Part shown: piece by piece, positions 28,473 to 39,010 of the stretch | How the letters are laid out: each line of letters opens with the position of its first letter | How positions within the stretch are numbered: the first letter of the stretch is position 1 | Assembly: GCA_019454045.1 (NCBI GenBank) | Contig: SKCR01026748.1 | Coordinates: 44,088 to 108,087, forward strand | DNA: 64,000 nt | Direction: 5' to 3' | DNA from: Zanthoxylum bungeanum | Taxonomy: Eukaryota; Streptophyta; Magnoliopsida; Sapindales; Rutaceae | Translations under genes and position numbers: made by a program | The notes under the pieces: generated by a model | The model's input: the letters and a program-made list of their open reading frames with translations, nothing else | The model's database searches: none | Told to the model about the DNA's origin: nothing

Positions 28473-28890
28473 CATTGTTTAGATTGATGGAATAAGATGG
28501 AAGGGAATGAAATAGGATAGAAATGAGTGTTACAAAAATGGGTATTGAGCCATTGAAAATGAGCCGCCCAAATCGGGGGTTGAGGATGGAATGTAACTTT
28601 AAAAAAATAACATTATTTGTAAAGATAAATTTACCCTTTAAAAAAAACATTAAAATATGCCTTTGTACTTTTATAATATAAAAAGCACAATTATCATTAA
28701 GACATTTAATTACATTTCATTCCATTATTATTTATTTACCAAACAATATTTTGAAACATTACATTATAAAACTCTCATTTTTTTCCCAAATAATGTTATG
28801 GTATGTTACTCTTCATTCTGTTATGTTCCGTTCCATTCCATTGTGTTACATTTCATTATAAACTATCACATTCCATCAATCCAAACATAA
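28473..28890. mobile_element. MITE with ATTGATGGAAT-type inverted arms
   Basis: Left arm TTTAGATTGATGGAATAAG (28478 on) is complementary to the right arm CCATCAATCCAAACATAA (28873-28890), and both arms continue as imperfect GGAATGGAAT-like inverted sequence. AT-rich middle, no coding region. Exact ends and TSD are unclear. Confidence 0.55.
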
Positions 28891-28893
28891 CTT

Positions 28894-29740
28894 AAAGCTT
28901 TCAGATGTGTTCTCGGAGCCGAGTAACATTTGAGGTACGACCCGAGGGCCTTAAAACCTTAATTTTGCATATGATTTTTCCAGTTTATTGATGCCGTATA
29001 TCCGGCCATACATACTTTATGTTCGATCGGACATACATTTGTCACACAGAAAGTCCAGTCAATAAACTGGCTACATCCGACCCTCTGTGTTTCTGTGATA
29101 TATATGATGGAAACTCGGACGTATGAATAGATGGTAGTATGGTTTGCACTCGGGATACAACTCCACGTATCACACGAAAACAGATGTGCGCGGTCGTGCA
29201 TCTATATTTATCATCATGTTTATGTTGTTTTTAATTGTTTATTTACTGTTGTTACTGTTTTGCTTTTGATCTAACCGTTGCTGATGTTGTCATGACTGTC
29301 ATATGGATATAATTTTACATTTTTGATCTTCTGGTTTACGTAGCAAATCCGGTCAGACATTCAGTATGTCTGACCGGACATAACATATATATCTGGTAAA
29401 AAAAATTGTTATTGCTTTGATAATTTTTTGACATCCGGTAATTCTCTAAATTATTGTGTTGTGTGTGATAAACAGCTCATGTGTTTGTATTATAAGACAT
29501 GTGGATCCTCTCTTAAGTCTGTATATTATACTGGCATCAGTTAGGGATCATTCATAACCCAAACGGGTTTAAGGTCGGACATTAAGAGGTGTGTAGTGCG
29601 GTCTTAAATCATTCCCAGTGTCTTATACTGTGTGGTGACTCATTTATTCCCCGATTAGTCCCCCGTGGGATAATCTGTACTCTCTACGAGCTGCAAGCTC
29701 AACAGTATCGTGATCGCCGATGTCATAGGCATAGCGATAA
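28894..29740. other. Non-coding stretch with CCGGTCAGACAT motifs
   Basis: No gene. Contains several related TCCGG(C/T)CA-ACAT motifs (near 29000, 29020, 29070 and 29350), one of them forming a perfect hairpin. Probably an unrecognised repeat. Confidence 0.4.
29348..29378. repeat. Perfect 13-bp inverted repeat with 5-nt loop
   Basis: TCCGGTCAGACAT at 29348-29360 is the exact reverse complement of 29366-29378, with loop tcagt. It is the strongest small palindrome noticed in the region; neither a terminator nor a site-specific function can be claimed. Confidence 0.85.
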
Positions 29741-29945
29741 ACCCCACTTCGCTCCTTCACTCATTTAAGTTTTTATTTATTTTTAAATTTTTTTAATAAA
29801 TATGTTTTTGAATTTTTTTTTTAATTTTATATAGATGTAAATAAAAAAATTATCTTAATATTTATAATAAAAAAATATGTAAAATATAAATAGTATAAGG
29901 GCTTAATGAAATAATTATATATATAATAAATTTTTAATGAGGGAT

Positions 29946-31260
29946 TGATTACGCCTAAATATGACTCGCGGTTATCGCAGTACAGTTGGGGTGTCGATTC
30001 CACAGAGAGAAGGTTACAGGAACAAATTACTTAAACAGAAACGTTAGCAATAACTATTTAAAGGAAAGATTAAATACGATGTAAATTAACAATTACGAAA
30101 ACTTTAAAGATTTTATCAAATGAAGAGAAATAGCAAAGCATCCGGGTTCCCTCTTGTACCTATTACCTATATTCCGTTATCGATTCATGTTATTACACAA
30201 TTGAGGATTTCACGTCTCAAATCAACAATTGGAAGATATTCAATTCTACACCAGTTTAAGTTCTAAGGTAATTGTTATTCAATCTTCTCTACGTTTACAA
30301 CTCACAAGGTTATCGTTACAACCTATCCAACGACGACAATATACCCTCGGGCAATACTGCAGCAGAGGATCAACTCGCAAAACAACCTTAATCTATCAAA
30401 CCAATTTTACCAACAACACATAGAAAAAGCATGACTGAATCTATATGTAAACTAATAAAATATAGTTCTCAATTAATCAATAGAATAAAGATGAAGAGAA
30501 TAACAATTATATTAATCGATTAAATTCATTCATGAATCAAATAACAAGAATACAAGAGTTTGGGTACAAGAGTTCGCCCTTAGCTTTGCTTGGGAGATTA
30601 GTTCCGCATGCTAGATGAAGAAACAACAGAGATAGATGGAGAAATCATTGGTTCTGATCCCGGGAATTTGCACGGCTCTGTTTTCTCTTTGGTATTTGTG
30701 TATTAGCCTCTTTTTGTGTTTTGGACGAAGTCTTGTATTTATAGAAGTGTGAAGGTACCATTAGGATTTCAGAAAAAACCCTAAAAACGAAACCTGGAAC
30801 GCGTGACTTTATCCTGCGCAGCGCCGCGGTGCCAAATTGTCTGGAAAATGTATGGAATTTGTCATTCTGGGGGGCGCCGAGGCGCCTGGCATATTCATTG
30901 GCGCCTCGGCGCCAACTTTCTCTTCATTAATGAGGGCGCCATGGCGCCCATGTGCTGGTGAATGGCGCCATGGCGCCATGGTCTCTGACTTATGTATGTG
31001 ACTTAGGCGCCTCGGCGCCTCGGCGCCAAGTTCCCTGCTCATCCTGTCTTCCCAAAAGTTCCCAAAATACTTGTAAATATTCCCGGATCCATGTATTAAT
31101 ATTCCTACAAACAAAAATCACTAAATCAGCGTAAATAATAACATTTTTTAAATTAATATAACAATAGGAATTATATACTAAAACATAAAATATATAACTA
31201 AATACTTAACAATAGGCCTAGATTAGTAATGTTTCAAAGTACATTTTCATGCACTTATCA
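29946..31260 (-). repeat. Athila-like 3' LTR
   Basis: On the minus strand TGATAAGTGCATG...GCGTAATCA, 1,315 bp, flanked on its left by the TSD. Almost identical to 48262-49571 with a few substitutions and short indels. A TATA box (TATAAATA on the minus strand) is at 30736-30743, separating the GGCGCC-rich U3 from the rest. Confidence 0.92.
30873..31027 (-). promoter_or_regulatory. GGCGCC palindrome array in Athila U3
   Basis: Eleven GGCGCC hexamers in 155 bp, mostly in pairs spaced by 2 bases (TC or AT), 130-290 bp upstream of the LTR TATA box. The other LTR has nine at 49192-49336, including an inverted pair of TTTGGCGC (49320-49327 and 49332-49339), which match the E2F binding consensus TTTSSCGC. 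Binding by E2F is an inference. ORFs across the array are by-products of the repeats. Confidence 0.75.
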
Positions 31261-31276
31261 CAACCCCCAACCAGCT
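31261..31276 (-). other. Athila polypurine tract
   Basis: On the minus strand GCTGGTTGGGGGTTG immediately ahead of the 3' LTR: the plus-strand priming site for reverse transcription. Confidence 0.85.
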
Positions 31277-32590
31277 TATTGCTAGTCCCTAGCAATTCAA
31301 GCGTAAAATAAAATGAAAATTAAATAAATAAACTATCTAAGCCACTTTCGTAGGGATCACGATTGCATTTAGCATATGCAACAAGCCTTTAAACCCCTAG
31401 GTGTCCCTAGTGGACGAGTTATAGTCTCGTGAGGGCTTACAGCGACGACACCTACAAACGTCATTCAAAACACACAATCAAACAAAATAAAAACTACACA
31501 GTCCCGATAGTTTCACATAATTTTGTCCTCAGAGAATGCATAGTGATGAAATCAGAGAACCTTCAAAGTACTCAATGCAACTCAAATCTAAGTATTTGAA
31601 TAAACCATCTAAGCTAGACTCAAAGTGTGTGTGTGTTAAGGTTCGTTCACAGCTTCATTCCTAGGTAAGCCAACTCAATGATTTCGTCTAAAAATCGGGG
31701 TCGATGGGTCTAACCAACCTAGATATCTCAATTAAGCTCTGTATTTGCTTTTATGTGTGCTCAATATGGTATGATTTTTTTCTTTTCTTTCTTGTCTCTT
31801 GTTGCATTTTCTTCGAATTTTTTTCTTTCTTCCTCTTTTGCCATTTTTTTTTCAACACACCTACCCTTCAAGGTAGCATTTCTCCTCATGGTGGTCCTAA
31901 TACTCGCCCATGGGTAGCTTCACGCTTGTCGGTTATAGGTAGTTTACTTTCTTTCTTTCGAGACATTCTTTTATTTTCAACCATACCATACGTCATAACA
32001 CAAGCAATTCAGGATAGATATCTAAGCAAACGGTCATTCATCGACATACAATTTCTTCAACTAGTCATCTTGCTAACTACTCAGGCTTCCACTGCTAAAA
32101 ACCTATAATTAAGTGCTTACGAGTCTAACATAGATAAACTACTCAAATCATCAGATAAAAGTACATTAAATGACTTATCGTTTCTAAGATTTCATCCTAA
32201 ACAAACAATATCATCATAGGAACTATGTTTACTATCAGAGACTAAAAACAAACAAAACAAACAAGCATTTTTTTTTTTTTTGAATAGAATAACAATTAAA
32301 AGACACACGAATATAATAAGACATATACATCCAGGTGAAACACATGATAATACCACCACCCCAAAACCTAAATGAAACATTGTCCCCAATGTAAAAACCG
32401 AAAAGGTAAAGACAATGAAGGAGTTCACCTGATTAGAGATGTGGTGAGCCTGGATGAGAAATTTAAATTGACCTGCAAAAGAAAGGAAAACAAAACAAAA
32501 CAAAAGAAAAAGGACAAAAGATTAAAATAACTAGGAAATAATAAAGACATAATTAAATACAGTACAACAAAGAGAAAAAGAAATCTCAAT
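31277..32590 (-). other. Athila region between integrase and 3' LTR
   Basis: About 1.3 kb with no recognisable domain. Athila elements often carry an env-like ORF here; none is visible on the minus strand. A 134-codon plus-strand ORF (31704-32108) is low-complexity and not credible. T-rich and CT-rich runs occur near 31770-31850. Confidence 0.55.
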
Positions 32591-32599
32591 CCGCATAGG

Positions 32600-33736
32600 T
32601 GGGGTCAGCTAGAGGTGTGTCCTCCGCTGCGTGAATCGGATTGTCCAGGAACGATTTCAGTCTCTGTCCATTTACTTTAAATACTCTATACTCTACCGTC
32701 CTTGGGATCTTCTACTTCTACAGCTCCATGGGGAAAAACTTGTTTAACAATAAAGGGCCCGTCCATTTGGATCTCAGCTTGCCTGGGTGAAGGTGGAGTC
32801 TGGAATCATAAAGATGAACCTTCTGGTTAGGCTCAAAGTTTCCTCATTATCTGCTTGTCATGGCAGCTTTCATCTTGGCTTTGTAAAGGCGGGAATTGTC
32901 ATAAGCATCATTCCGGAGTTCTTCGAGCTCCGTTATCTGAAGTTCCGCTGTGTACCTGCATCACTCAAATCAAAGTTAAGATTTTTAATAGCCCAGTAGG
33001 CTTTATGTTCTGACTCAACAGGTAAATGACAAGCCTTTCCAAATACAAGCCTATAGGGAGACATTCCAAGAAGGGACTTGTAAGCTGTACGATATGCTCA
33101 AAGCGCATCCGGAAGTCGTAAGGACCAATCCTTGCGGTCGGGGTTTACCGTTTTCTCTAATATGTGTTTGATCTCTCTATTTGCTAATTCAGCTTGCCCA
33201 TTTGTCTGTGGGTGATAGGCAGTAGAGATCTTGTGCACTACACCATATTTGCGCATCAAGGCTTCAAAAGATCGATTGCAAAAATGTGTTCCTTGATCGC
33301 TGATAATGACTCGCGGGGTACCGAAACGTGACAATACATGTTCCTTTAAGAATTTAACTACAGTAGCATTGTCATTGGTTCGACAAGCGACTGCCTCAAC
33401 CCATTTAGAGACATAGTCAACTGCGAGAAGAATGTAGAGATAACCAAATGAGGGTGGAAAGGGTCCCATGAAATCAATGCCCCAACAATCAAATACTTCA
33501 ATGACAAGAATAGGGTTAAGAGGCATCATATGACGACGGGACAAGGCTCCTAATTTCTGACATCTTTCACAGGAGCGGCAGAAACCGTTTGTGTCCTTAA
33601 ATAGAGTGGGCCAATAGAAACCACACTGCAGAATTTTTGCAGCAGTTTTCTTTACAGAAAAATGACCTCCGCAAGCGTTGGCATGACAAAAGGTCAACAC
33701 ACTGAGAACTTCATCCTCAGGAATGCAACGTCTCAA
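32600..33736 (-). pseudogene. Athila integrase
   Basis: Zinc-binding HHCC region with [14 protein letters not shown] near 33560-33590, then the core: first Asp in [12 protein letters not shown], second Asp in [12 protein letters not shown], Glu in [17 protein letters not shown]. The core is one open frame of 212 codons (33736-33098). The C-terminal part ([19 protein letters not shown] and [14 protein letters not shown], about 33090-32950) follows after a shift and later decays into stops. It would insert the cDNA into the genome. Confidence 0.92.
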
Positions 33737-33841
33737 TATTTGGTCGGGGCAGTATTTGAATAAGTACGGGTCATCCCAATAAAATTACGTACCTCGACCA
33801 AGAATTTACGTTTATCTTGTGTAGTCCAAGTGGACGGGCAC

Positions 33842-34330
33842 TCACCAAACTAAAAAGTTGACAATGTGTGCATACCATGGTGCTCGTGTGACTGCAAAAA
33901 GATGTTCATCAGGGAAGTCATCACGAATTGGTGGGCCATCGGCAGAGTCGTTAAACTCCAAGCGAGACAAGTGATCTGCTACCACATTTTCAACACCCTT
34001 TTTATCTTTGATTGTTAGGTCGAATTCCTGTAACAACAGGATCCACCTAATCAATCTAGCCTTAGCATCTTTCTTCGAATGAGGTACTTGAGGGCTGCAT
34101 GGTCGGTGAAAATGGTGATAGGAGAGCCGATTAGGTATGCACGAAATTTGTCTAAGGCAAAGACTACTGCCAGCAGTTCTTTTTCAGTTGTGGAATAGTT
34201 CATTTGAGCACTGTTTAGAGTTCTGTTGGCATAATTCACGACAAAAGGTTTCCCTTCTCGTCTTTGTCCTAAAACTAAACTGCCCCAACTGCGTAATCAC
34301 TAGCATCACACATAATCTCGAATGGTAAAT
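33842..34330 (-). pseudogene. Athila RNase H
   Basis: Recognised by [20 protein letters not shown] and [19 protein letters not shown] with TDHAALKYL, followed in another frame by [20 protein letters not shown] and [10 protein letters not shown]. Pieces lie in two frames with an overlap near 34050. It degrades the RNA strand during reverse transcription. Confidence 0.9.
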
Positions 34331-34372
34331 TCCAATCGGGTGGTTGCATGATTGGGGCAGAGGTGAGTTTAG

Positions 34373-35541
34373 TTATAAGTGTCCTAAAGGCATCTCCACA
34401 CTCATGTGTCCATTCAAATGAAGAATCTTTAGCGAGAAGGTTACACAGGGGTCTAGAGACAGAAGAGAAGTTCTGTATGAATCTCCTATAGAAACCAGCA
34501 TGCCAAGAAATGATCGCACATCTTTAACAGTTTTGGGTGTTGGCAGCTTAGATATCAAATCGATCTTTGATTTGTCGACTTCAATGCCATTGGATGAGAC
34601 AATATGACCTAGGACGATTCCTGAAGAGACCATAAAGTGACACTTTTCCCAGTTCAGAACGAGGCCTTTCTCCTGACATCGACTTACTATACTGCTTTCA
34701 GGTTAAGCAAGCATATATCAAAGGAGTCGCCAAACACTGTTAAGTCATCCATAAACACCTTCATACACTTCTCAATCATATCACTAAAAATGCTCAACAT
34801 GCATCTTTGAAAAATGGCGGGGGCATTGCATAAACCAAATGGCATGCGGCGAAAAGCATAGGTTCCGAACGGGCAGGTAAATGTGGTTTTCTCCTGATCT
34901 TCCAAGGAGATCTCAATTTGGTAGTATCCTGAATACCCGTCTAGGAAACAGTAAAATGGGTGACCAGCTACCCGCTCAAGAATTTGATCGATAAAGGGAA
35001 GTGGGAAGTGGTCTTTTCGGGAGGCAGCATTTAACTTTCGGTAGTCGATGCACATACGCCAACCTGTGACTACCTTGGTAGGAACCAGTTCTCATGCCTC
35101 ATTCTTCACTACAGTGACTCCCGACTTTTTAGGGACAACCTGCGTAGGACTAACCCATTTACTATCAGCAATTGGGTATATAATACCCGCGTCTAGTAAC
35201 TTTATCACTTCATTTCTCACCACTTCTTTCATAGTGGGGTTAAGTCTACGTTGGGGATCTCTACGAGGGGTAGCTCCATCTTCTAGGTGAATTTTATGAG
35301 AACAAATCAAGGGGCTAATACCTTTGATGTCTCCTATGGTCCAGCCAAGTGCGGATTTATGCTCACTCAACATCTCAAGTAATCTCTTACTCTGCGATGC
35401 ACTAAGCTCTGAGGAAATGATAACAGGGAATGTATCTCCTGATCCAAGGAACGCATGTTGCAGTCCTTCTGGTAAGGGCTTCAATTCAATTTTCGGTGTT
35501 TCGACCGAAGAAGGTTTTGGTCTATCCCTTTCCTCTGGCAA
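34373..35541 (-). pseudogene. Athila reverse transcriptase
   Basis: N-terminal part in the frame 35541-35092 (HKSALGWTIGDIKGISP, DAGIIYPIADSKWVSPTQVV). The stop at 35092 comes from a small indel just before the conserved strand. The catalytic part resumes at 35055: MCIDYRKLNAASRKDHFPLP, LDGYSGYYQI, MPFGLCNAPAIFQRCM and the active site KVFMDDLTVFG near 34750. It shifts frame again, then GIVLGHIVSSNGIEVDKSK with VRSFLGM (34633-34480). Frameshifts but few substitutions: a recent inactivation. Confidence 0.92.
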
Positions 35542-35612
35542 AGCCTCAAACTGCGGCTGCCAAACAGAGTAACCTGTAGCAAGGTCCGGAGGATTGGTTA
35601 ATTCAAGAGTGT

Positions 35613-36425
35613 CTAAAAAGGTCGAATCCGGAAGGAGATGATCGGGAGGGAAGACTCATGTAGAGTGGATGCCAATTCTGGCACAATTGTATCTATGAGG
35701 AATGTCTGATGACATTCATCGTCATCCTGTGGCTGTTTCCCGATGTGAAAAATGTTCACTTCTAGTGTCATGTTTCCGAATGACAATTTCATGAGACCAT
35801 TCCTACAATTGATAAGAGCATTTGCTGTAGCAAGGAAAGGTCTACCCAGGATAAGAGGAATTTTGGATTCGGTTTTAACTACGGACTGGGTGTCTAAGAT
35901 CAAGAAGTCAACGGATAATAGAATTTGTCAATCTGGAGTAAGACATTCTCTACTACCCCTCGTGGGGTTCTGACAGAACGATCCGCTAACTGTAAGACTA
36001 CTGGCGTAGGCTTGATCTCTCCAAGACCTAACTGCGTATATATGGAATACGGCATGAGATTCACACTCGCGCCCAAGTCTAGTAATGCCTGACCAAACTC
36101 GCATGTACCAATATGGCAAGTGATGGTGGGACACCCCGGTCTTTATATTTTGGTGGGGTCTTTTGTTCAATCACTGCACTAGCTTGTTCCGTTAGGAACA
36201 CAGTTTTCTTCACATGGTGCTTCCTTTTCATGGTACATAGATCTTTTAAAACCTTAGCGTATGTGGGAACCTGTTTGATTACATGTAACAAGGGCAGGTT
36301 TATCTTTACTTGCCTAAGGTGTTCTAAGATCTCACTGTTCGGGTCTGCAGCCTTGGTGGCTGGCCTAAGGGCTTGAGGAAATGGTACTCTAACTGGGAGT
36401 TGTGGTTCTGGGTCTTCCTGAGGAG
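35613..36425 (-). pseudogene. Athila protease region of pol
   Basis: Aspartic protease signature LLDLGASVNLMPYS at about 36040-36085, with the downstream LILGRPFLATANALI in the frame 35903-35613. The stretch before it (36425-36079) carries PEILEHLRQVKINLPLLHV-like sequence common between gag and protease in Athila. The frame changes near 36140, apparently at a run of C/G, and again near 35905. LARD2 lies directly upstream at 36431; the reading frame on both sides of that insertion is the same. Confidence 0.85.
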
Positions 36426-36430
36426 TTTCT

Positions 36431-38581
36431 TGTAGGAGTTCAATCAAGTCCCAAAGATCACAAATCATGCATAAAAACGAGTTGAATACACAAAGGAGTA
36501 AGGCGGAATTCATACTCACATTGATTGCTTGCATGCAGTTGAAGATGAAAAACGCACTGCCCTCTCCATGCGCGACAGTGAGCTGCTCGGTGGTGGACTG
36601 CACGGTGTGGGTGCTGTTTCTTCATCTTCTATTCGGCCATGGATGAACCTCCATGGTAACTCCAAGCTCCAAGCTTCACAAGGTGATTCCTTGCTCACGA
36701 AATCACTTCCCTATCACCTATGTATGCCTCCTAGAGTGTGCTAGCACTAATCATCTTCTTAGATTTGCTTCTCAAAAATTCGGTGGAACCCAGAATTTTG
36801 AAGAACAAGAATCGGTTTCCAAAACCGTGAGGAGAAGAAGAGAAAAATAGAGGGAGAGGAAGTTCACGTGAAACCGTGAAAGATAAGAGAGAGAAAAGGC
36901 AAATGGTTTTTTACTTATATTTATATTTTATTTCCAAAATAAAATCAAATAGAAAAGCCTTTTCATTTACCAAGTACAAAAGTCAAAAAAAGCAAAAGGC
37001 TTTCATCATTTCAACTTTTACTTTAAGTCACATCACATCACTTTAATAAAGTGACATGTTGTCAAGTCACATCACTCAAAGTGACAATTGATTTGACAAT
37101 TGACGCGACTAACGATTTGACGCTTGATGTGACTCGCGTGCCGCGCTCGAATTCGAAATGCGAATGCGCTCGCAATCACTCTCGGGCTCGGGTTCGCTAA
37201 TTCCAAATTAACGAATTTTCCGTCGCGTCGTAATTAAGTGATTACGCCTAGCGAATTCACTATTCACGTCGCTAACGAATTAATTCTAAATTAATTCGTT
37301 CGCCCGAATTAAAATCTAATTTTAATTCCGCGTCGAAATCCAATTTCGATTAATATATCGAATATATTAATTTATCGATTAATTCCAAATTAATCGTTCT
37401 CTCTCTTTAATTAATATTTTATCCCAGATAAAATATCTCCGCAAATAATCCCAGATTAATTTTCTCTCTCATCGAATTAATCCCAGATTAATTCTATCTC
37501 TCTCTTCTAATTAATCCCAGATTAATCAAAGTGCGAGTCATACGTCATCGGTGAATCTTCAGGAAGCGACCCATGAGATCTCCGGATATGTTGGCAGTAA
37601 ATACGATCGTCGGACTGTCCGAACACGTAAGTACCTCGTACTACGTTTATATCGATTTACAAGACAAGGTTGGCTTCTAGCAAAGCGCCATGCCTACCCA
37701 ATTCTCCAGAAATATTCTTACAGGAATATATAGATCTGTATCAAGCGTAGTATACCGTAGTATTGTGTATATCGGTCCAGTATCGGATAATCACGTGCTA
37801 GGGCTGGGGCTGGATAAGTGTCTGCCCCGTCCGAAGCACATGTCGGATGTCTGGTAACATAGTCTCTGTAATCGGATATTATGACCTGGTCATAATATCC
37901 CGATGGTTGCGCAACACTTAAGAGCACTAGTACCGTATCCTGCGTGACATCATCTCCAATATGACTGAAGTGACACTTCCGTCTTGACATCACACCCAAT
38001 ACTCTACGACTCTCTGATAAACCCAGAAGTGGTGTACACAGAACGGTTTAAAGCCCCCTACCACCAAGACCAAAGTTTATCGATTATCGTAAGTATTAGC
38101 GGTGCAAGTCTCAGGTTAAGACTATACACACCTACCTTGATTTCGGCCTCCCATAGACACATAGTCATAATACCAATGGGATTCCGAGGGGTCTATCCAG
38201 AGCGAAGCTGTTTCCCGTACCATCGGTGAAACACGACCTCCTATCGCACTTGCATAAGTATCCAATACTTATATATATGAGAACTATGTCGTTGTGCCCT
38301 CACAACGCACACAAGTGCAATACTAGCCTATTCCGCATTATCGATGTCCAGTCTCGATAATACTACGGCTAGGGATATTTAATGATTAATCCTTTGTGGA
38401 CTGATACTGTCTCATATCATCTCAATCCAGGAACTAATCATAGAGACCTCTCTTCATTTATATATCTATGGTGATCTAATCACAAATGATGAGAGTGCAA
38501 TTTCCTTATTACATAGTTAATTTGCTACAACAACACAATGATCTGTGCAAATAGTGACGCTATGGGTCATATTATCCAACA
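36431..38581 (-). repeat. LARD2 3' LTR
   Basis: 2,151 bp; on the minus strand TGTTGGATAATATGACCC...GAACTCCTACA. Contains repeated TAATCCCAGATTAAT-type units at 37440-37530. Its short ORFs (for example 60 codons at 37551-37733) recur unchanged in the other LTR, because the LTRs are near-identical; this is not evidence for coding. Confidence 0.92.
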
Positions 38582-38589
38582 ATCTCCCA

Positions 38590-39010
38590 CTTGGCACATA
38601 GCCAGTCACTCGAGTGCCTAACACCCGAACTATGTACAATTCGCTCAAATTGCTGAGGAAAGGTTTTCGTCAGCGGATTTGCTTAATTATCGTCTGACGC
38701 GATTTACACGATCATCACATCGCCACGATGTATGATCCGAACGAATCAGATGATATAGAAGTATATATCTGGATCGTCGATGAGACCTTTAATTCCTTAG
38801 CTGTGCTGACGCCTAGCTCAGCTGCTAAAAGAACTATATCTAATCTAATTAGATTTATTTCAATCCAAAAGACTTCTATTGCTGCCTCAGCTGCAGCAAT
38901 AATCCGCGTTGTGTTATTTCGGCAACAGTTATCTTGCTTGGAAGATTTCCAGCTCACTGTCCCGTTATTCAAACTTTATAGTACCGTAGTATTTAATCGT
39001 TTGGAAACTT
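38590..39010 (-). pseudogene. LARD2 remnant of copia RNase H
   Basis: Minus-strand frames still show GTVSWKSSKQD followed by a decayed copy of the STTEAEYIAA-type block (AAAEAAIEVFWIE, around 38880-38960). Near 38650-38690 NPLTKTFPQQ matches the (A)DPLTK ending of copia pol. Stops interrupt. This shows that LARD2 descends from an autonomous copia element and gives its orientation. Confidence 0.75.

Noticed and set aside
30809..31114. 101-codon ORF (and the 131- and 107-codon relatives at 49081-49523) with Ala/Pro/Arg-rich product
   Set aside because: The reading frame is produced by the GGCGCC array in the Athila LTR; it changes frame between the two LTRs and lies in U3.
31704..32108. 134-codon plus-strand ORF, Phe/Cys-rich, looking like a membrane protein
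   Set aside because: Low-complexity T-rich DNA on the strand opposite the Athila genes; no homology recognised, so not taken as an env gene.
37551..38229. Short ORFs repeated exactly at 45416-46094
   Set aside because: They are identical only because the two LARD2 LTRs are near-identical; codon-level conservation cannot be inferred.
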